From a virus, in the IMG/VR virus record IMGVR_UViG_3300020176_000028, positions 1-43,814 of that record: a stretch of DNA of 43,814 bases; one strand, given 5' to 3'. Shown here one piece after another: positions 27,874-35,618 of the stretch (positions are counted from its first letter, which is position 1; each line of letters opens with the position of its first letter). The position numbers and the translations under genes were made by a program. The notes beneath the pieces were generated by a model. The model did no database searches and was not told the origin of the DNA. It worked only from the letters and a program-made list of their open reading frames with translations.

Positions 27874-28241
27874 TGTACCCCGATTCAGCCCAGCGCGCAC
27901 AAGTCCAATCCTACGCTCGGATCTACCACGAGGGCGTCTCTTTAGTGACGCCTGGTAGGCCATCGCTCAAGTCGGTGGCCATCCAGAACCGGGACAACAA
28001 GATCATTTATTTCTGGCATGGCCGGATGCCCAGCGGCACCGATGGCCAGGGTCCTTTTTTGCCGGTCAACCCTGTCGAATGGACAGCCCAGCAAAAGCTC
28101 GACGCTGCAACGATGATGCTGACCTATGGCGAGGCAATCGCGGCGGGACAGACCTACGAGCCCCGCGTGGCCCAGACATCGGCTCTTTACAGCTATGTGA
28201 CCGTGGGCACCGCAGTCGCGCACGTCAAGGTGGGCAACTGA
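27873..28241 (+). CDS. Structural protein in the connector region
   Basis: A 122-residue protein with aromatic strands (Ile-Ile-Tyr-Phe-Trp-His-Gly, Tyr-Ser-Tyr-Val-Thr-Val-Gly) and a helical stretch around Gln-Gln-Lys-Leu-Asp-Ala-Ala. Two adjacent ATGs exist (27870, 27873). I chose the second because GGAGG is better spaced. It pairs with the preceding gene and may form part of the neck. Function not recognised. Confidence 0.55.
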   Translation: MYPDSAQRAQVQSYARIYHEGVSLVTPGRPSLKSVAIQNRDNKIIYFWHGRMPSGTDGQGPFLPVNPVEWTAQQKLDAATMMLTYGEAIAAGQTYEPRVAQTSALYSYVTVGTAVAHVKVGN

Positions 28242-28242
28242 C

Positions 28243-28584
28243 ATGAGCGCAGCAGCACGATGGAGCCTGACCAATACGGCTACGCATTGGGCGCAGGCTG
28301 GGTTTGACGACTGGACCGGCGCACGCACATGGGCCGCACCTGTTGCGTTTGCCTGCGACTACAAGGCCGAGGCCAGGACGATGACTGATGCCAACGGCCA
28401 GGTGTTCGTCAGTCGCCAGGTACTGTACACCGAGCGCGCGACCGTGCAACCGGGTGACATGGTGTTGATCGGCACCCATGCCGGCGCTGACCCCGTAGCC
28501 GCTGGCGCTGCCGAGGTGCGCATTGTGACTCGGTACGCTGATACTTTTGATCAGTTCGCCGACGATTTCATGATCGCCACCTGA
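28243..28584 (+). CDS. Head-tail joining protein, probable
   Basis: A 113-residue beta-rich protein: Phe-Ala-Cys-Asp-Tyr-Lys-Ala, Gln-Val-Leu-Tyr-Thr-Glu-Arg-Ala, Gly-Asp-Met-Val-Leu-Ile-Gly, and Arg-Ile-Val-Thr-Arg-Tyr. Its length, strands and place before the gp10-like gene fit a stopper protein that closes the connector. This is by analogy only. Confidence 0.6.
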   Translation: MSAAARWSLTNTATHWAQAGFDDWTGARTWAAPVAFACDYKAEARTMTDANGQVFVSRQVLYTERATVQPGDMVLIGTHAGADPVAAGAAEVRIVTRYADTFDQFADDFMIAT

Positions 28585-28585
28585 C

Positions 28586-28939
28586 ATGGCTACCAGTAAG
28601 CGCATGACCAACCGCCTGCCGCAGTTCATCGGTCAGGTAGAGCAAAAGGCCGCGCGCGCCATGACACAGGCACTGATCCTGGGGGCGTCCGAGGCCAGCG
28701 TCATGACGCCTGTTGATACCTCGACGCTGCTCAATAGCCAATATCGCAAGGTTGACAAGGACGGCACCAAAATTGTCGGCACAGTGGGCTACACGGCAGA
28801 GTACGCCAAGTACGTTCATGACCCGAACGTCAAGCAACGATTCCGGCGCTCGACAGCAGAGAAACTTTTCTTGAAGAAGGGTTTTGAGGAAGCCGAGCCG
28901 AATATACGGGCCGTCATCACTGGCGCAATCAAGACCTAA
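28586..28939 (+). CDS. HK97 gp10-like tail completion or neck protein
   Basis: A 117-residue protein with the gp10-like pattern: a helical N-terminus, Val-Met-Thr-Pro-Val-Asp-Thr-Ser-Thr-Leu-Leu-Asn-Ser (the conserved Pro-Val-Asp-Thr-Gly-like segment), Val-Gly-Thr-Val-Gly-Tyr-Thr-Ala-Glu-Tyr-Ala-Lys-Tyr-Val, and a helical end. Such proteins complete the neck or join the tail. Confidence 0.8.
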   Translation: MATSKRMTNRLPQFIGQVEQKAARAMTQALILGASEASVMTPVDTSTLLNSQYRKVDKDGTKIVGTVGYTAEYAKYVHDPNVKQRFRRSTAEKLFLKKGFEEAEPNIRAVITGAIKT

Positions 28940-28944
28940 TCAGC

Positions 28945-28956
28945 CTCCCTATCATT
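28945..28956 (+). promoter_or_regulatory. Late restart motif, copy before the tail terminator gene
   Basis: CTCCCTATCATT lies 6 nt before ATG 28963, five bases after the stop of the gp10-like gene. No terminator precedes this copy, and no ribosome-binding site separates it from the start codon. Confidence 0.55.
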
Positions 28957-28962
28957 GCCCAC

Positions 28963-29313
28963 ATGAGCCAAGCCGCCGACGCCATTCGCAACCTGATCAC
29001 GCCACTTCTAACGGGGTGGCGAGTCCAGTTCGGCCGGTGGGTCGATGGCCTGCCGACTGACCGTTTCGCAGTGATTCGCCCTGTTGGCGGCGTTCCTTCT
29101 ACGCTTGTCAGGCGTCCGCAGTTTTCCCTGATGCTGATCGGCGCAGTCAATGACCCGGCAACCACTGCTGACGGCAAGGCCGGCGAGATTGTGCAGGCTA
29201 TGCGCGCCAGCAATGGCTCGATTGTCGTGATGACAGCTGGCGAACCTGTTTTCTTTTCAACCGACGATGGCCGTCCGGTATTCGAGATAGCCGTTTCCAC
29301 CATCACCAACTAA
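28963..29313 (+). CDS. Tail terminator protein, probable
   Basis: A 116-residue protein with an N-terminal helix (Ala-Ile-Arg-Asn-Leu-Ile-Thr-Pro-Leu-Leu), a Phe-Ala-Val-Ile-Arg-Pro strand, Phe-Ser-Leu-Met-Leu-Ile-Gly-Ala, and a final Phe-Glu-Ile-Ala-Val-Ser-Thr. The alternating helix and strands and the place between neck and tube genes fit a gpU-like terminator that caps the tail tube. Confidence 0.65.
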   Translation: MSQAADAIRNLITPLLTGWRVQFGRWVDGLPTDRFAVIRPVGGVPSTLVRRPQFSLMLIGAVNDPATTADGKAGEIVQAMRASNGSIVVMTAGEPVFFSTDDGRPVFEIAVSTITN

Positions 29314-29323
29314 AGGATCAATC

Positions 29324-29776
29324 ATGAGTGCATATGACGGCAAGACCTGCGCGGTCAGCTTCTCCGCCACTGCCGAGGGCACGCTGCCCACAGTCTGGAC
29401 CACGCTCGGCATGATGCGCACCAAGTCCATCGCTGGCACCTGGGACACCGCCGATTCGACCGCTGATTCGACTGCTGATTCGGCCAAGACCGTGATTGCC
29501 ACGCGCCGTTCGTTCACCTTCTCTGGCGACGGCGTTTCGTACGATGACGCTGCCTACAACCAGCGCACCCTCAAAAACCACTTCTACAACCCTGGAGTCA
29601 CGACCAGCAATCAGCCGAAAGCCTGGTTCAAGCTGACGTTTGCCAGCGGCGAGAGCTTCACTGGCCCGTTCATGATCACATCGTGGACCGACGACGCGCC
29701 CGAAGCCGATGTGATGACGTGGAGCATCGAAGCCGTCAGCAATGGCAATGTGACCTACGACGATGGCGTGATCTGA
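29324..29776 (+). CDS. Major tail (tube) protein
   Basis: A 150-residue beta-rich protein. It has Lys-Ser-Ile-Ala-Gly-Thr-Trp-Asp near residue 30, Phe-Thr-Phe-Ser-Gly-Asp-Gly, and a final Met-Thr-Trp-Ser-Ile-Glu-Ala-Val-Ser-Asn-Gly typical of tube subunits. AAAGGA precedes the ATG. A tandem repeat of 12 nt (about 29453-29490) encodes Ala-Asp-Ser-Thr three times, probably a surface loop. It stacks as rings to form the tail tube. Confidence 0.8.
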   Translation: MSAYDGKTCAVSFSATAEGTLPTVWTTLGMMRTKSIAGTWDTADSTADSTADSAKTVIATRRSFTFSGDGVSYDDAAYNQRTLKNHFYNPGVTTSNQPKAWFKLTFASGESFTGPFMITSWTDDAPEADVMTWSIEAVSNGNVTYDDGVI

Positions 29777-30315
29777 TGCTAGTCGAGTGCGGCTTTGTCA
29801 GGGCGCAGACTGAGGATGGGACGGAATACACGTTCACGCCCTCGTTTGCGCGCATTGCATCACTCGGCAACCCCGCGCAGATCGTGCAGCTCTACGCCGA
29901 CCTGCACGGCTTTCGCGCATCGTATGCAGCCGGGTATGTACTGACTGTCCTGTGCGACCAAGATGACCCCACGCCTCTGATAGGCTGGCTAGACGAGGGC
30001 GGCATGTGGCATAGCGGCGCAATGCCGGTGCATGAGCAGGTGCTGATCGCGCGCCATCTAATGCAGCACGGCATCATCGGCAAAGCCAAGCCCAGCAAGG
30101 GCGGCGGGCAATACGCGCAGGAATTCCACGCTGCGGAATACATTGCGGCGGCGCGGGTGCATCTGGGCCTAAGCAGCGCGGACGCCGAGGCGCTGTCAAT
30201 GACGGAATTTCAGACGGCGTTTGAGATGAAGTTCCCGGAAGCGAAGGCCAAGGAATTGCCATCGCGCGAGGAGTACCGTGAGCTGATGGCGAAGATTGAG
30301 GGTAAGCGCAAATGA
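29776..30315 (+). CDS. Tail assembly chaperone, probable
   Basis: A 179-residue protein between tube and tape-measure genes, the position of the gpG-type chaperone. The sequence is partly helical, with Ala-Glu-Tyr-Ile-Ala-Ala-Ala-Arg and a Lys-rich end. Its start overlaps the tube stop (TGATG). No slippery sequence or second frame was seen, so there may be no programmed frameshift. The function is inferred from position. Confidence 0.6.
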   Translation: MLVECGFVRAQTEDGTEYTFTPSFARIASLGNPAQIVQLYADLHGFRASYAAGYVLTVLCDQDDPTPLIGWLDEGGMWHSGAMPVHEQVLIARHLMQHGIIGKAKPSKGGGQYAQEFHAAEYIAAARVHLGLSSADAEALSMTEFQTAFEMKFPEAKAKELPSREEYRELMAKIEGKRK

Positions 30316-32855
30316 GCACGAACGTCGGCGGCATTGAATACACCCTGACCCTGGATACGGCAGGGCTGATAGCTGGCGAGCGCAAGGCCAGGCAAAGCCT
30401 GCAAAAAGTCGGTGACGAAGGCGACAAGCTGCAGTCGCGCATGTCTGGCATTGCTGCTGCGATTTCTGCTGCCATATCCGCCATCGCCATTGATGGGCTT
30501 GTCTCAAAAATCGTCGCAGCACAGCGCCAATTCGACGTGCTGTTCGCCAGTCTCAAAACCATGACGGGCGGCACCGAGCAGGCGACGGCGGCATGGGAGA
30601 AGCTGGTCGATTTTGCCGCGCAGACACCGTACAGCCTGGAGCAGGCCGTGCAAGGATTCACCAAGCTGAAAGCTCTTGGACTGGACCCGTCTATCAGGTC
30701 TATGACCAGCTTCGGCAATACGGCATCGGCCATGGGCAAAGACCTGATGCAGATGATCGAGGCGGTAGCCGACGCCAGCACGGGTGAGTTTGAGCGCCTA
30801 AAGGAATTTGGCATCAAGTCCAAGGCCGAAGGCGACAAGGTGACGTTCACTTTTCAGAACGTCAAGACCACGGTACAAAACAACGCTCAAGCCATCACCG
30901 AGTACCTGACAAAGATCGGCGAGGTCAACTTCGGCGGCGCCATGTCTGAGCGCATGAAAACGCTCGACGGCGACATCAGCAACCTGCAGGATTCCATGCA
31001 GGCGCTGTATCTGTCCATCGCGCAGTCCGGCTTCGGTGACGCCATCGCTCAAGGTGTGCGCGCTGCGACAGAGGCTATTCAGCAGGCGACTACCAGCATC
31101 AAAGAAGGCGAGCTGACCGAATACTTCGCCACGCTCAAGGAATACAGCGGGGCGGCAGAAGTGGCTGTCGTGTCGCTGGCTGGCGCAATCGCTGGCCGAC
31201 TGGTGGCGGCACTGGCGGCAAGCGCAGCGCAAGCATACGCGACCGCTGCCGCAATGGGCGCTGCGACAGTGGCGACGCGCGGATTCACGGCGGCGCTGTC
31301 GCTGCTGGGCGGTCCTGTTGGCGTCGCCATCACGGCGCTGGGCCTGCTTGCGATGAACTGGGACAAGATCTCAGGCAGCGCCAAGACAGCAGCGCAGATT
31401 TCCGAAGAGTCTGCGACACGCATTGCCGCAGCGCAAAAGAAGGCATCAGACCGGGCATCCAAGGATCTGGCGACCCAGCTATCTGAAGCCGAGCGCGGCC
31501 TGAAGTCGGTGCAAGCCAGCATGGCCCAGGCGCAAAAGCCCGGCATGTACGGCAACAAGGCTTCGGATTCCGTCATCCAAGGCTACCAGGATCAGGCCGA
31601 CGCCTACCTACAGTCCATCGCCGACATCAAGGCCGCACAAGCATCGCTCGGAGGTGGTGCGGGACGAGGCAAGATCAACCCCGAGCTGGTCAAGGGTCCG
31701 ACAGCTACCGAGCCGGACAAGCCAAAGGGCAGCAAAAAGCAGCCGTTCGATCAGATCGGCTACTTGGCCGAAATGCGAGAGCAGGCAGCGTCAGAGTACG
31801 ACAAGATCGACATTGTTGAGCAGGAAGCGTTGCGCAAAAACAACGCTCTACTCAAGCGCAAAGAGATCAGCACGGCAACCCATGCCGAGGCTGTCAAGCT
31901 GATTGGTGAGCGCGCAGCGCGTGAGCGTGCCGAGCTGGCCGACAAGAACCTGACCGACATGATCCGTGAGATCGAGGATGAAAACCGCGTCCGTGAGCAG
32001 GCAGCACGGGAAAAGGCGCAGCGCGAGGAAGAGCAGGCGCGCAATCGTCAGGTGGCTATGCAGGCTATCGCTGACGCCTCTGGCGATCCGGTTGAGCGTA
32101 TCAGGCTGGAAGAAGAAGCCAAGCTGGCTATCCTTGAGGAATACCGGCTGCGAGACATCGCTAATACCCAGCTCTATGAAGATGCCAAGCTAGCCATCAA
32201 GGAGCGGGCCGCGCAGCAGGAGCGCGACATTCAGAATGCACTGAATATCCAGTCGCTGCAACTCATGCAGAGCGGCGCTGACATGGCCTACGACATCCTA
32301 TCCAAGGCCGGGAAAGAGCGCACCGCGCTAGGCAAGGCGTTATTCCTGGCGAGCAAGGCGTTAGCGGTCGCCGAGATCATCATGAATACCGAGATCGCTG
32401 CTACCAAGGCTGGCGCGCAGCTTGGCATATTCGGTATCCCAATGGCGACCATGATCCGCGCCCAAGGCTACGCCAGCGCCGGTATGGTCGCAGGCATGGC
32501 GGTCGCTGATGCCGTGGGCGGTCGGCAGTACGGCGGTCCCGTATCGGCCGACAGCCTCTACCGTGTGAACGAAAATGGCGCACCCGAAATGTTCACCGCT
32601 GCAAACGGCAGCCAGTACATGTTACCCACGACGAACGGGCGCGTGACGGCTGCTGACAAGGTGGGCGGCGGCGCTCCATCGGTCAACATCGTGGTCAACA
32701 ACACCGCACCAGGCACGGTGGCCAGCGCCAGCTATGATGACCAGAGCCGCACTGTGTCGATTGCCGTCACAGAGGTGGCGAACCAGATCCGCACCAACAC
32801 CGGGCCGGTGTGGTCGGCTATGCGCGGGGCGACGAACGTGCAGGCGAGGATGTGA
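30312..32855 (+). CDS. Tail tape measure protein
   Basis: An 847-residue protein that sets tail length. The N-terminus has Leu-Thr-Leu-Asp-Thr-Ala-Gly-Leu-Ile-Ala-Gly-Glu-Arg, then a long Ala-rich helical core with a Phe-Ala-Ala-Gln-Thr-Pro-Tyr-Ser segment near residue 100, and hydrophobic stretches near 280-345. Lys/Glu-rich coiled coil follows, and the end carries Gly-Gly-Pro-Val-Ser and Asn-Val. It is short for the class, so the tail should be fairly short. Confidence 0.88.
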   Translation: MSTNVGGIEYTLTLDTAGLIAGERKARQSLQKVGDEGDKLQSRMSGIAAAISAAISAIAIDGLVSKIVAAQRQFDVLFASLKTMTGGTEQATAAWEKLVDFAAQTPYSLEQAVQGFTKLKALGLDPSIRSMTSFGNTASAMGKDLMQMIEAVADASTGEFERLKEFGIKSKAEGDKVTFTFQNVKTTVQNNAQAITEYLTKIGEVNFGGAMSERMKTLDGDISNLQDSMQALYLSIAQSGFGDAIAQGVRAATEAIQQATTSIKEGELTEYFATLKEYSGAAEVAVVSLAGAIAGRLVAALAASAAQAYATAAAMGAATVATRGFTAALSLLGGPVGVAITALGLLAMNWDKISGSAKTAAQISEESATRIAAAQKKASDRASKDLATQLSEAERGLKSVQASMAQAQKPGMYGNKASDSVIQGYQDQADAYLQSIADIKAAQASLGGGAGRGKINPELVKGPTATEPDKPKGSKKQPFDQIGYLAEMREQAASEYDKIDIVEQEALRKNNALLKRKEISTATHAEAVKLIGERAARERAELADKNLTDMIREIEDENRVREQAAREKAQREEEQARNRQVAMQAIADASGDPVERIRLEEEAKLAILEEYRLRDIANTQLYEDAKLAIKERAAQQERDIQNALNIQSLQLMQSGADMAYDILSKAGKERTALGKALFLASKALAVAEIIMNTEIAATKAGAQLGIFGIPMATMIRAQGYASAGMVAGMAVADAVGGRQYGGPVSADSLYRVNENGAPEMFTAANGSQYMLPTTNGRVTAADKVGGGAPSVNIVVNNTAPGTVASASYDDQSRTVSIAVTEVANQIRTNTGPVWSAMRGATNVQARM

Positions 32856-32870
32856 TGTCAAATGACCAGG

Positions 32871-32978
32871 CTTGCCATCGCTTGAAACGGAGGCAAGATT
32901 GTCCGTTGCGGGGGTTCCCATATCGGGCTCACACGGGTTTATGCGTTTCAAACGGATAAACCACCACTTGGTGAAGCG
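32871..32978 (+). other. Structured stretch after the tape measure gene
   Basis: Several pairings lie in this gene-free 108 nt: CTTGCC/GGCAAG (32871-32876, 32892-32897), AACGG/CCGTT (32886-32890, 32903-32907), GGTTTAT/ATAAACC (32936-32942, 32956-32962), TTGAAACG/CGTTTCAA (32882-32889, 32944-32951), and CGCTT/AAGCG. Some exclude each other, so it could switch between folds. It sits just before the promoter of the KilA-N segment. No U tract marks it as a terminator. Confidence 0.4.
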
Positions 32979-32983
32979 AGTGA

Positions 32984-33048
32984 TGTAAAATCAAGGATCA
33001 GGGCTAGGTTAGCTCCCGAAATGCGGCCTCGTGAACCGCACCGCCCTG
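32984..33048 (+). promoter_or_regulatory. Promoter and 5' RNA element, copy 2
   Basis: TGTAAAAT (32984-32991) would start an RNA at about 32998. It begins with the closing stem CAGGGC/GCCCTG (32999-33004 and 33043-33048), followed by CTAGG, GCTCCCGAA and a TGCGG/CCGCA hairpin with loop CCTCGTGAA. Its plan matches copy 3 almost base for base. It ends 37 nt before the KilA-N ATG. Confidence 0.55.
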
Positions 33049-33085
33049 AGCCCATCATTCACGCCCTCATCACGAAGGATTCAGT

Positions 33086-33850
33086 ATGGCAAGCGCCATC
33101 ATTACCCGCACCTACCAAGACCACGCCATCAGCTACGACGCTAGCGGATGGTTCAATGCCACGCAAGCCGCCGCCAGGTTTGATAAAGAGCCAACGGCAT
33201 GGATTCGTCAATCTGACACTATTGAGTACATTGCCGCACTGTGCGAGCGCAACGGCAAATCAGGTTTTGTGACAGAGTTCAACAAAATCAAGGACTTAGA
33301 CAGCAAAAGCAGCAAGGCTAGGTCATCTCTCTTGAGGCTAGCGAAAGACAGCGGCCTAGTCAAGACCAAGGCTGGATCGCCAGAAAATGGCGGTGGGACG
33401 TGGCTGCATCCCAAGCTTGCTATCCTGTTCGCCCGCTGGCTGGATGTGGACTTTGCCATCTGGTGTGATGAGCAGATCGACGGCATCGTGCGAGGCAAAG
33501 ACGACTGGCGCAAGCTGCGCCACGCTGCCGCCAGCTCGAACATTGTGCTTAACGGCATCATCCAAGAGACGCGCTCCGAGGCCGGCAAAGAAACCGGCGC
33601 CGTCCACTACATGAGCGAGGCGAAGTTGGTGAACTGGGCCGCTTTCGGCGAGTTCGCAGGCGTCGAGCGCGACAGCTTGACCCGTGAGCAGCTAGACCTG
33701 TTGGCGCACCTTGAAACGCGAAACGGCATCATGTTCGCGCGCGGCCTGAGCTACGACGAGCGCAAGGCGCGGCTACCGGAGATTGCTGAGGCTTGGCAGG
33801 AGCGGCGGATTGCTAAGATGGCGGCGAAGCTGGAAGGGGGCGCGGCATGA
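33086..33850 (+). CDS. KilA-N domain protein, antirepressor-like
   Basis: A 254-residue protein with a KilA-N domain (about 1-110): Ile-Ser-Tyr-Asp-Ala-Ser-Gly-Trp-Phe-Asn-Ala-Thr-Gln-Ala-Ala, then Trp-Ile-Arg-Gln-Ser-Asp-Thr-Ile-Glu-Tyr-Ile, Gly-Gly-Gly-Thr-Trp-Leu-His-Pro-Lys-Leu-Ala, and Phe-Ala-Arg-Trp-Leu-Asp. The C-terminal part is helical. AAGGA precedes the ATG. KilA-N proteins bind DNA and often act as phage antirepressors or inhibit host division. It opens an accessory segment in the late operon. Confidence 0.88.
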   Translation: MASAIITRTYQDHAISYDASGWFNATQAAARFDKEPTAWIRQSDTIEYIAALCERNGKSGFVTEFNKIKDLDSKSSKARSSLLRLAKDSGLVKTKAGSPENGGGTWLHPKLAILFARWLDVDFAIWCDEQIDGIVRGKDDWRKLRHAAASSNIVLNGIIQETRSEAGKETGAVHYMSEAKLVNWAAFGEFAGVERDSLTREQLDLLAHLETRNGIMFARGLSYDERKARLPEIAEAWQERRIAKMAAKLEGGAA

Positions 33851-34212
33851 GCGCGCTGCCAGATGACGTGCGGGACGCACTTCTCAGGATCGCCAAAAGA
33901 TGGCTCCTGAACAACTACATTGGCGGCAGAAAGAAGTTGGAGCCCTGGAGCGACCATTACGCCCACTTGACCAGCATCAAATCTTTCGACCTTCCGGGAG
34001 ATCGAGCTAGGAACCTTCGCCGACTCACCAAGCTTACCACCGATGGTGTTCTTGTTGAGAAGCCAAATTGCATCCGCGTCCGTGCATTCACAGCCCCGCG
34101 TCATGCGCTCGACGAAATCGGCCGGCAGGCCGTCCGAGAGTGGGAGGCTGTTGGGTACCGAGTTGGTGAGATGATGGGTGAAATCAACAAACCGAAAGAC
34201 GGTGCCGCATGA
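33847..34212 (+). CDS. Accessory protein of unknown function
   Basis: A 121-residue protein with a winged-helix-like pattern (Leu-Leu-Arg-Ile-Ala-Lys-Arg-Trp-Leu-Leu; Leu-Arg-Arg-Leu-Thr-Lys-Leu-Thr-Thr-Asp-Gly-Val-Leu-Val-Glu), which could bind DNA. It is coupled to the KilA-N gene by ATGA. Its last residues, Gly-Ala-Ala, come from the junction sequence shared by genes in this segment. Confidence 0.55.
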   Translation: MSALPDDVRDALLRIAKRWLLNNYIGGRKKLEPWSDHYAHLTSIKSFDLPGDRARNLRRLTKLTTDGVLVEKPNCIRVRAFTAPRHALDEIGRQAVREWEAVGYRVGEMMGEINKPKDGAA

Positions 34213-34235
34213 GGACTGAAAAACTCTCAAAACCC

Positions 34236-34302
34236 TGATACACTGACACTTCCGGGCTAGGCTTGCTCCCGAAAGGCGGACTAGTTCACCGCTTGCCCGG
34301 AA
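34236..34302 (+). promoter_or_regulatory. Extended -10 promoter and 5' RNA element, copy 3
   Basis: TGaTACACT (34236-34244) leads into the closing stem TTCCGGGC/GCCCGGAA (34250-34257 and 34295-34302, 8 bp), then CTAGG, GCTCCCGAA and a GCGG/CCGC hairpin with loop ACTAGTTCA. The loop CTAG could pair with the 5' CTAG. It ends 35 nt before the ATG at 34338. Confidence 0.55.
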
Positions 34303-34337
34303 CCCTTCACGAACTGACCTTTGAACAAGGAAACAAG

Positions 34338-34712
34338 ATGGAACAGGCAATACCCGATCAAGACGTTGATCTTTTGAGGCTTGCGGCAAAGGCTGCGGGC
34401 ATAACGATAGATTTCCCGTGTGGCATGTATGACCCCATGCTGGTGGTGAAAGATGAATTCGGCAACTACCGTTGGTGGAATCCTATCATTGACGACGGCG
34501 ACGCGCTGCGGCTGGCGTGCGACCTAGGCCTGCGCGTGTATCCGGTTGCTAGGACGCCCACTGGCGCAGCGTGCAGCGCAGTGGGCTCCGCGACAAACGA
34601 GCTGCTGGCAGAGGTTGCGGACATGTCGCTTGATACGCAAACCGCCACCCGCCGCGCCATCGTCCGCGCTGCTGCTGAGATTGGCAGGCAGCTGGAAGGC
34701 GGTGCAGCATGA
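34338..34712 (+). CDS. Accessory protein of unknown function
   Basis: A 124-residue protein with Asp-Phe-Pro-Cys-Gly-Met, Trp-Trp-Asn-Pro, Asp-Gly-Asp-Ala-Leu-Arg-Leu-Ala-Cys-Asp-Leu-Gly-Leu and a helical C-terminus. The Trp-Asn-Pro...Asp-Gly-Asp-Ala-Leu-Arg-Leu-Ala layout occurs in small phage proteins that I know only as hypothetical. AAGGA precedes the ATG. It ends in Gly-Gly-Ala-Ala, from the shared junction sequence that also serves the next gene. Confidence 0.65.
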   Translation: MEQAIPDQDVDLLRLAAKAAGITIDFPCGMYDPMLVVKDEFGNYRWWNPIIDDGDALRLACDLGLRVYPVARTPTGAACSAVGSATNELLAEVADMSLDTQTATRRAIVRAAAEIGRQLEGGAA

Positions 34713-34996
34713 CCGTAATCCGCGTGAGCATGAGCGTAAGCGTGCGTGGATCGCTCAAAAGCCTGCTGCGCAGCCGAGCCAAGAACAGCTATTTCAGCGA
34801 TGACAACGGAAAGCCTCTTACGCGCCTTCAAGCTATTGACTGCCTGATGGACGAGCTTTCCAAAGGACACGAGTGCATTCCGACAGATGGTCGCTGCAGC
34901 AACCCCTGCAAGAAAAGCTCGAAGTGCAAAGGCTTCGACTACGGCAAGAGTGGCGGATGCCCCGGCTATCCGATTGAGGAAGGCGGTGCAGCATGA
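34709..34996 (+). CDS. Cys-rich accessory protein
   Basis: A 95-residue protein. The C-terminal half has about six cysteines (Cys-Ile, Arg-Cys, Pro-Cys, Lys-Cys and Gly-Cys among basic residues) and may bind metal. The N-terminus is basic. The start overlaps the previous stop within a GGCGGTGCAGCATGA junction. Function unknown. Confidence 0.6.
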   Translation: MTVIRVSMSVSVRGSLKSLLRSRAKNSYFSDDNGKPLTRLQAIDCLMDELSKGHECIPTDGRCSNPCKKSSKCKGFDYGKSGGCPGYPIEEGGAA

Positions 34997-35307
34997 GCGC
35001 AAAGCAACCAAAGGCTCTGCGACTTGCTTCCCACTTCGATGGATTTTTTATTAGCGAAGAGGTGAACGCATCGACGGCGCGCAAAACCGCAGACGAGCTG
35101 CGCCGCCTGCACGCAAAGAACGCCGTGCTTGTCACGCAGCTTTCCAACGCGCTCGAAGAAGTCAACAGCGTCAAGTCAATGAATCAGGAGCTGCTGGAGG
35201 CGATTAATGGGCTGCTTATCCGCGTTGCCGACGACGAGGAATACGGGCCAGATCACGCTGTCACCATAGCCCGCGCCGTCATCGCCAAGGCTGGAGGTGC
35301 AGCATGA
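34993..35307 (+). CDS. Small coiled-coil phage protein
   Basis: A 104-residue helical protein of the same plan as those at 3204 and 23466: Lys-Ala-Leu-Arg-Leu-Ala, Ala-Asp-Glu-Leu-Arg-Arg-Leu-His-Ala-Lys-Asn-Ala, then a leucine-spaced coiled coil and Ala-Arg-Ala-Val-Ile-Ala-Lys-Ala. It is coupled on both sides by GGTGCAGCATGA junctions. Function unknown. Confidence 0.7.
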   Translation: MSAKQPKALRLASHFDGFFISEEVNASTARKTADELRRLHAKNAVLVTQLSNALEEVNSVKSMNQELLEAINGLLIRVADDEEYGPDHAVTIARAVIAKAGGAA

Positions 35308-35597
35308 GCGCGCAGCACACACAAGAAACCGATTGGAAGAGCATCGCAATGGCGCTGGCCCAGCGCGTGAATTTTTCGATCACGAACTGCGACTGCAAAG
35401 GCGAAGGACTTTTAAACATGGAGACTAACCAGGTCACGCCGTGGCGCGACTACATGGCCGAGGCGATGGAGATGATCCCTGGTGTAAGGATTGACAGAGA
35501 GATCATGGCCACGCTGTACTTACCGCCAGCGAAACGCAAAAAAGCTCAAGCAGAGATAATGGCGAGACGCAACGCCGCCAAAGCTGTTGACCAATAA
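35304..35597 (+). CDS. Last accessory gene of the KilA-N segment
   Basis: A 97-residue protein with one Cys-Asp-Cys, Trp-Arg-Asp-Tyr-Met-Ala and a basic helical end. GGAGG lies 5 nt before the ATG inside the previous gene. A terminator follows 22 nt after the stop. No family is recognised. Confidence 0.65.
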   Translation: MSAQHTQETDWKSIAMALAQRVNFSITNCDCKGEGLLNMETNQVTPWRDYMAEAMEMIPGVRIDREIMATLYLPPAKRKKAQAEIMARRNAAKAVDQ

Positions 35598-35618
35598 GGC
35601 TTGCCAAGCCGCCACACA

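Noticed and set aside
34481-34490. Further partial motif copy CCTATCATT
   Set aside because: Only nine bases match, it lies well inside a gene, and no late start follows closely. It was left out of the motif set.
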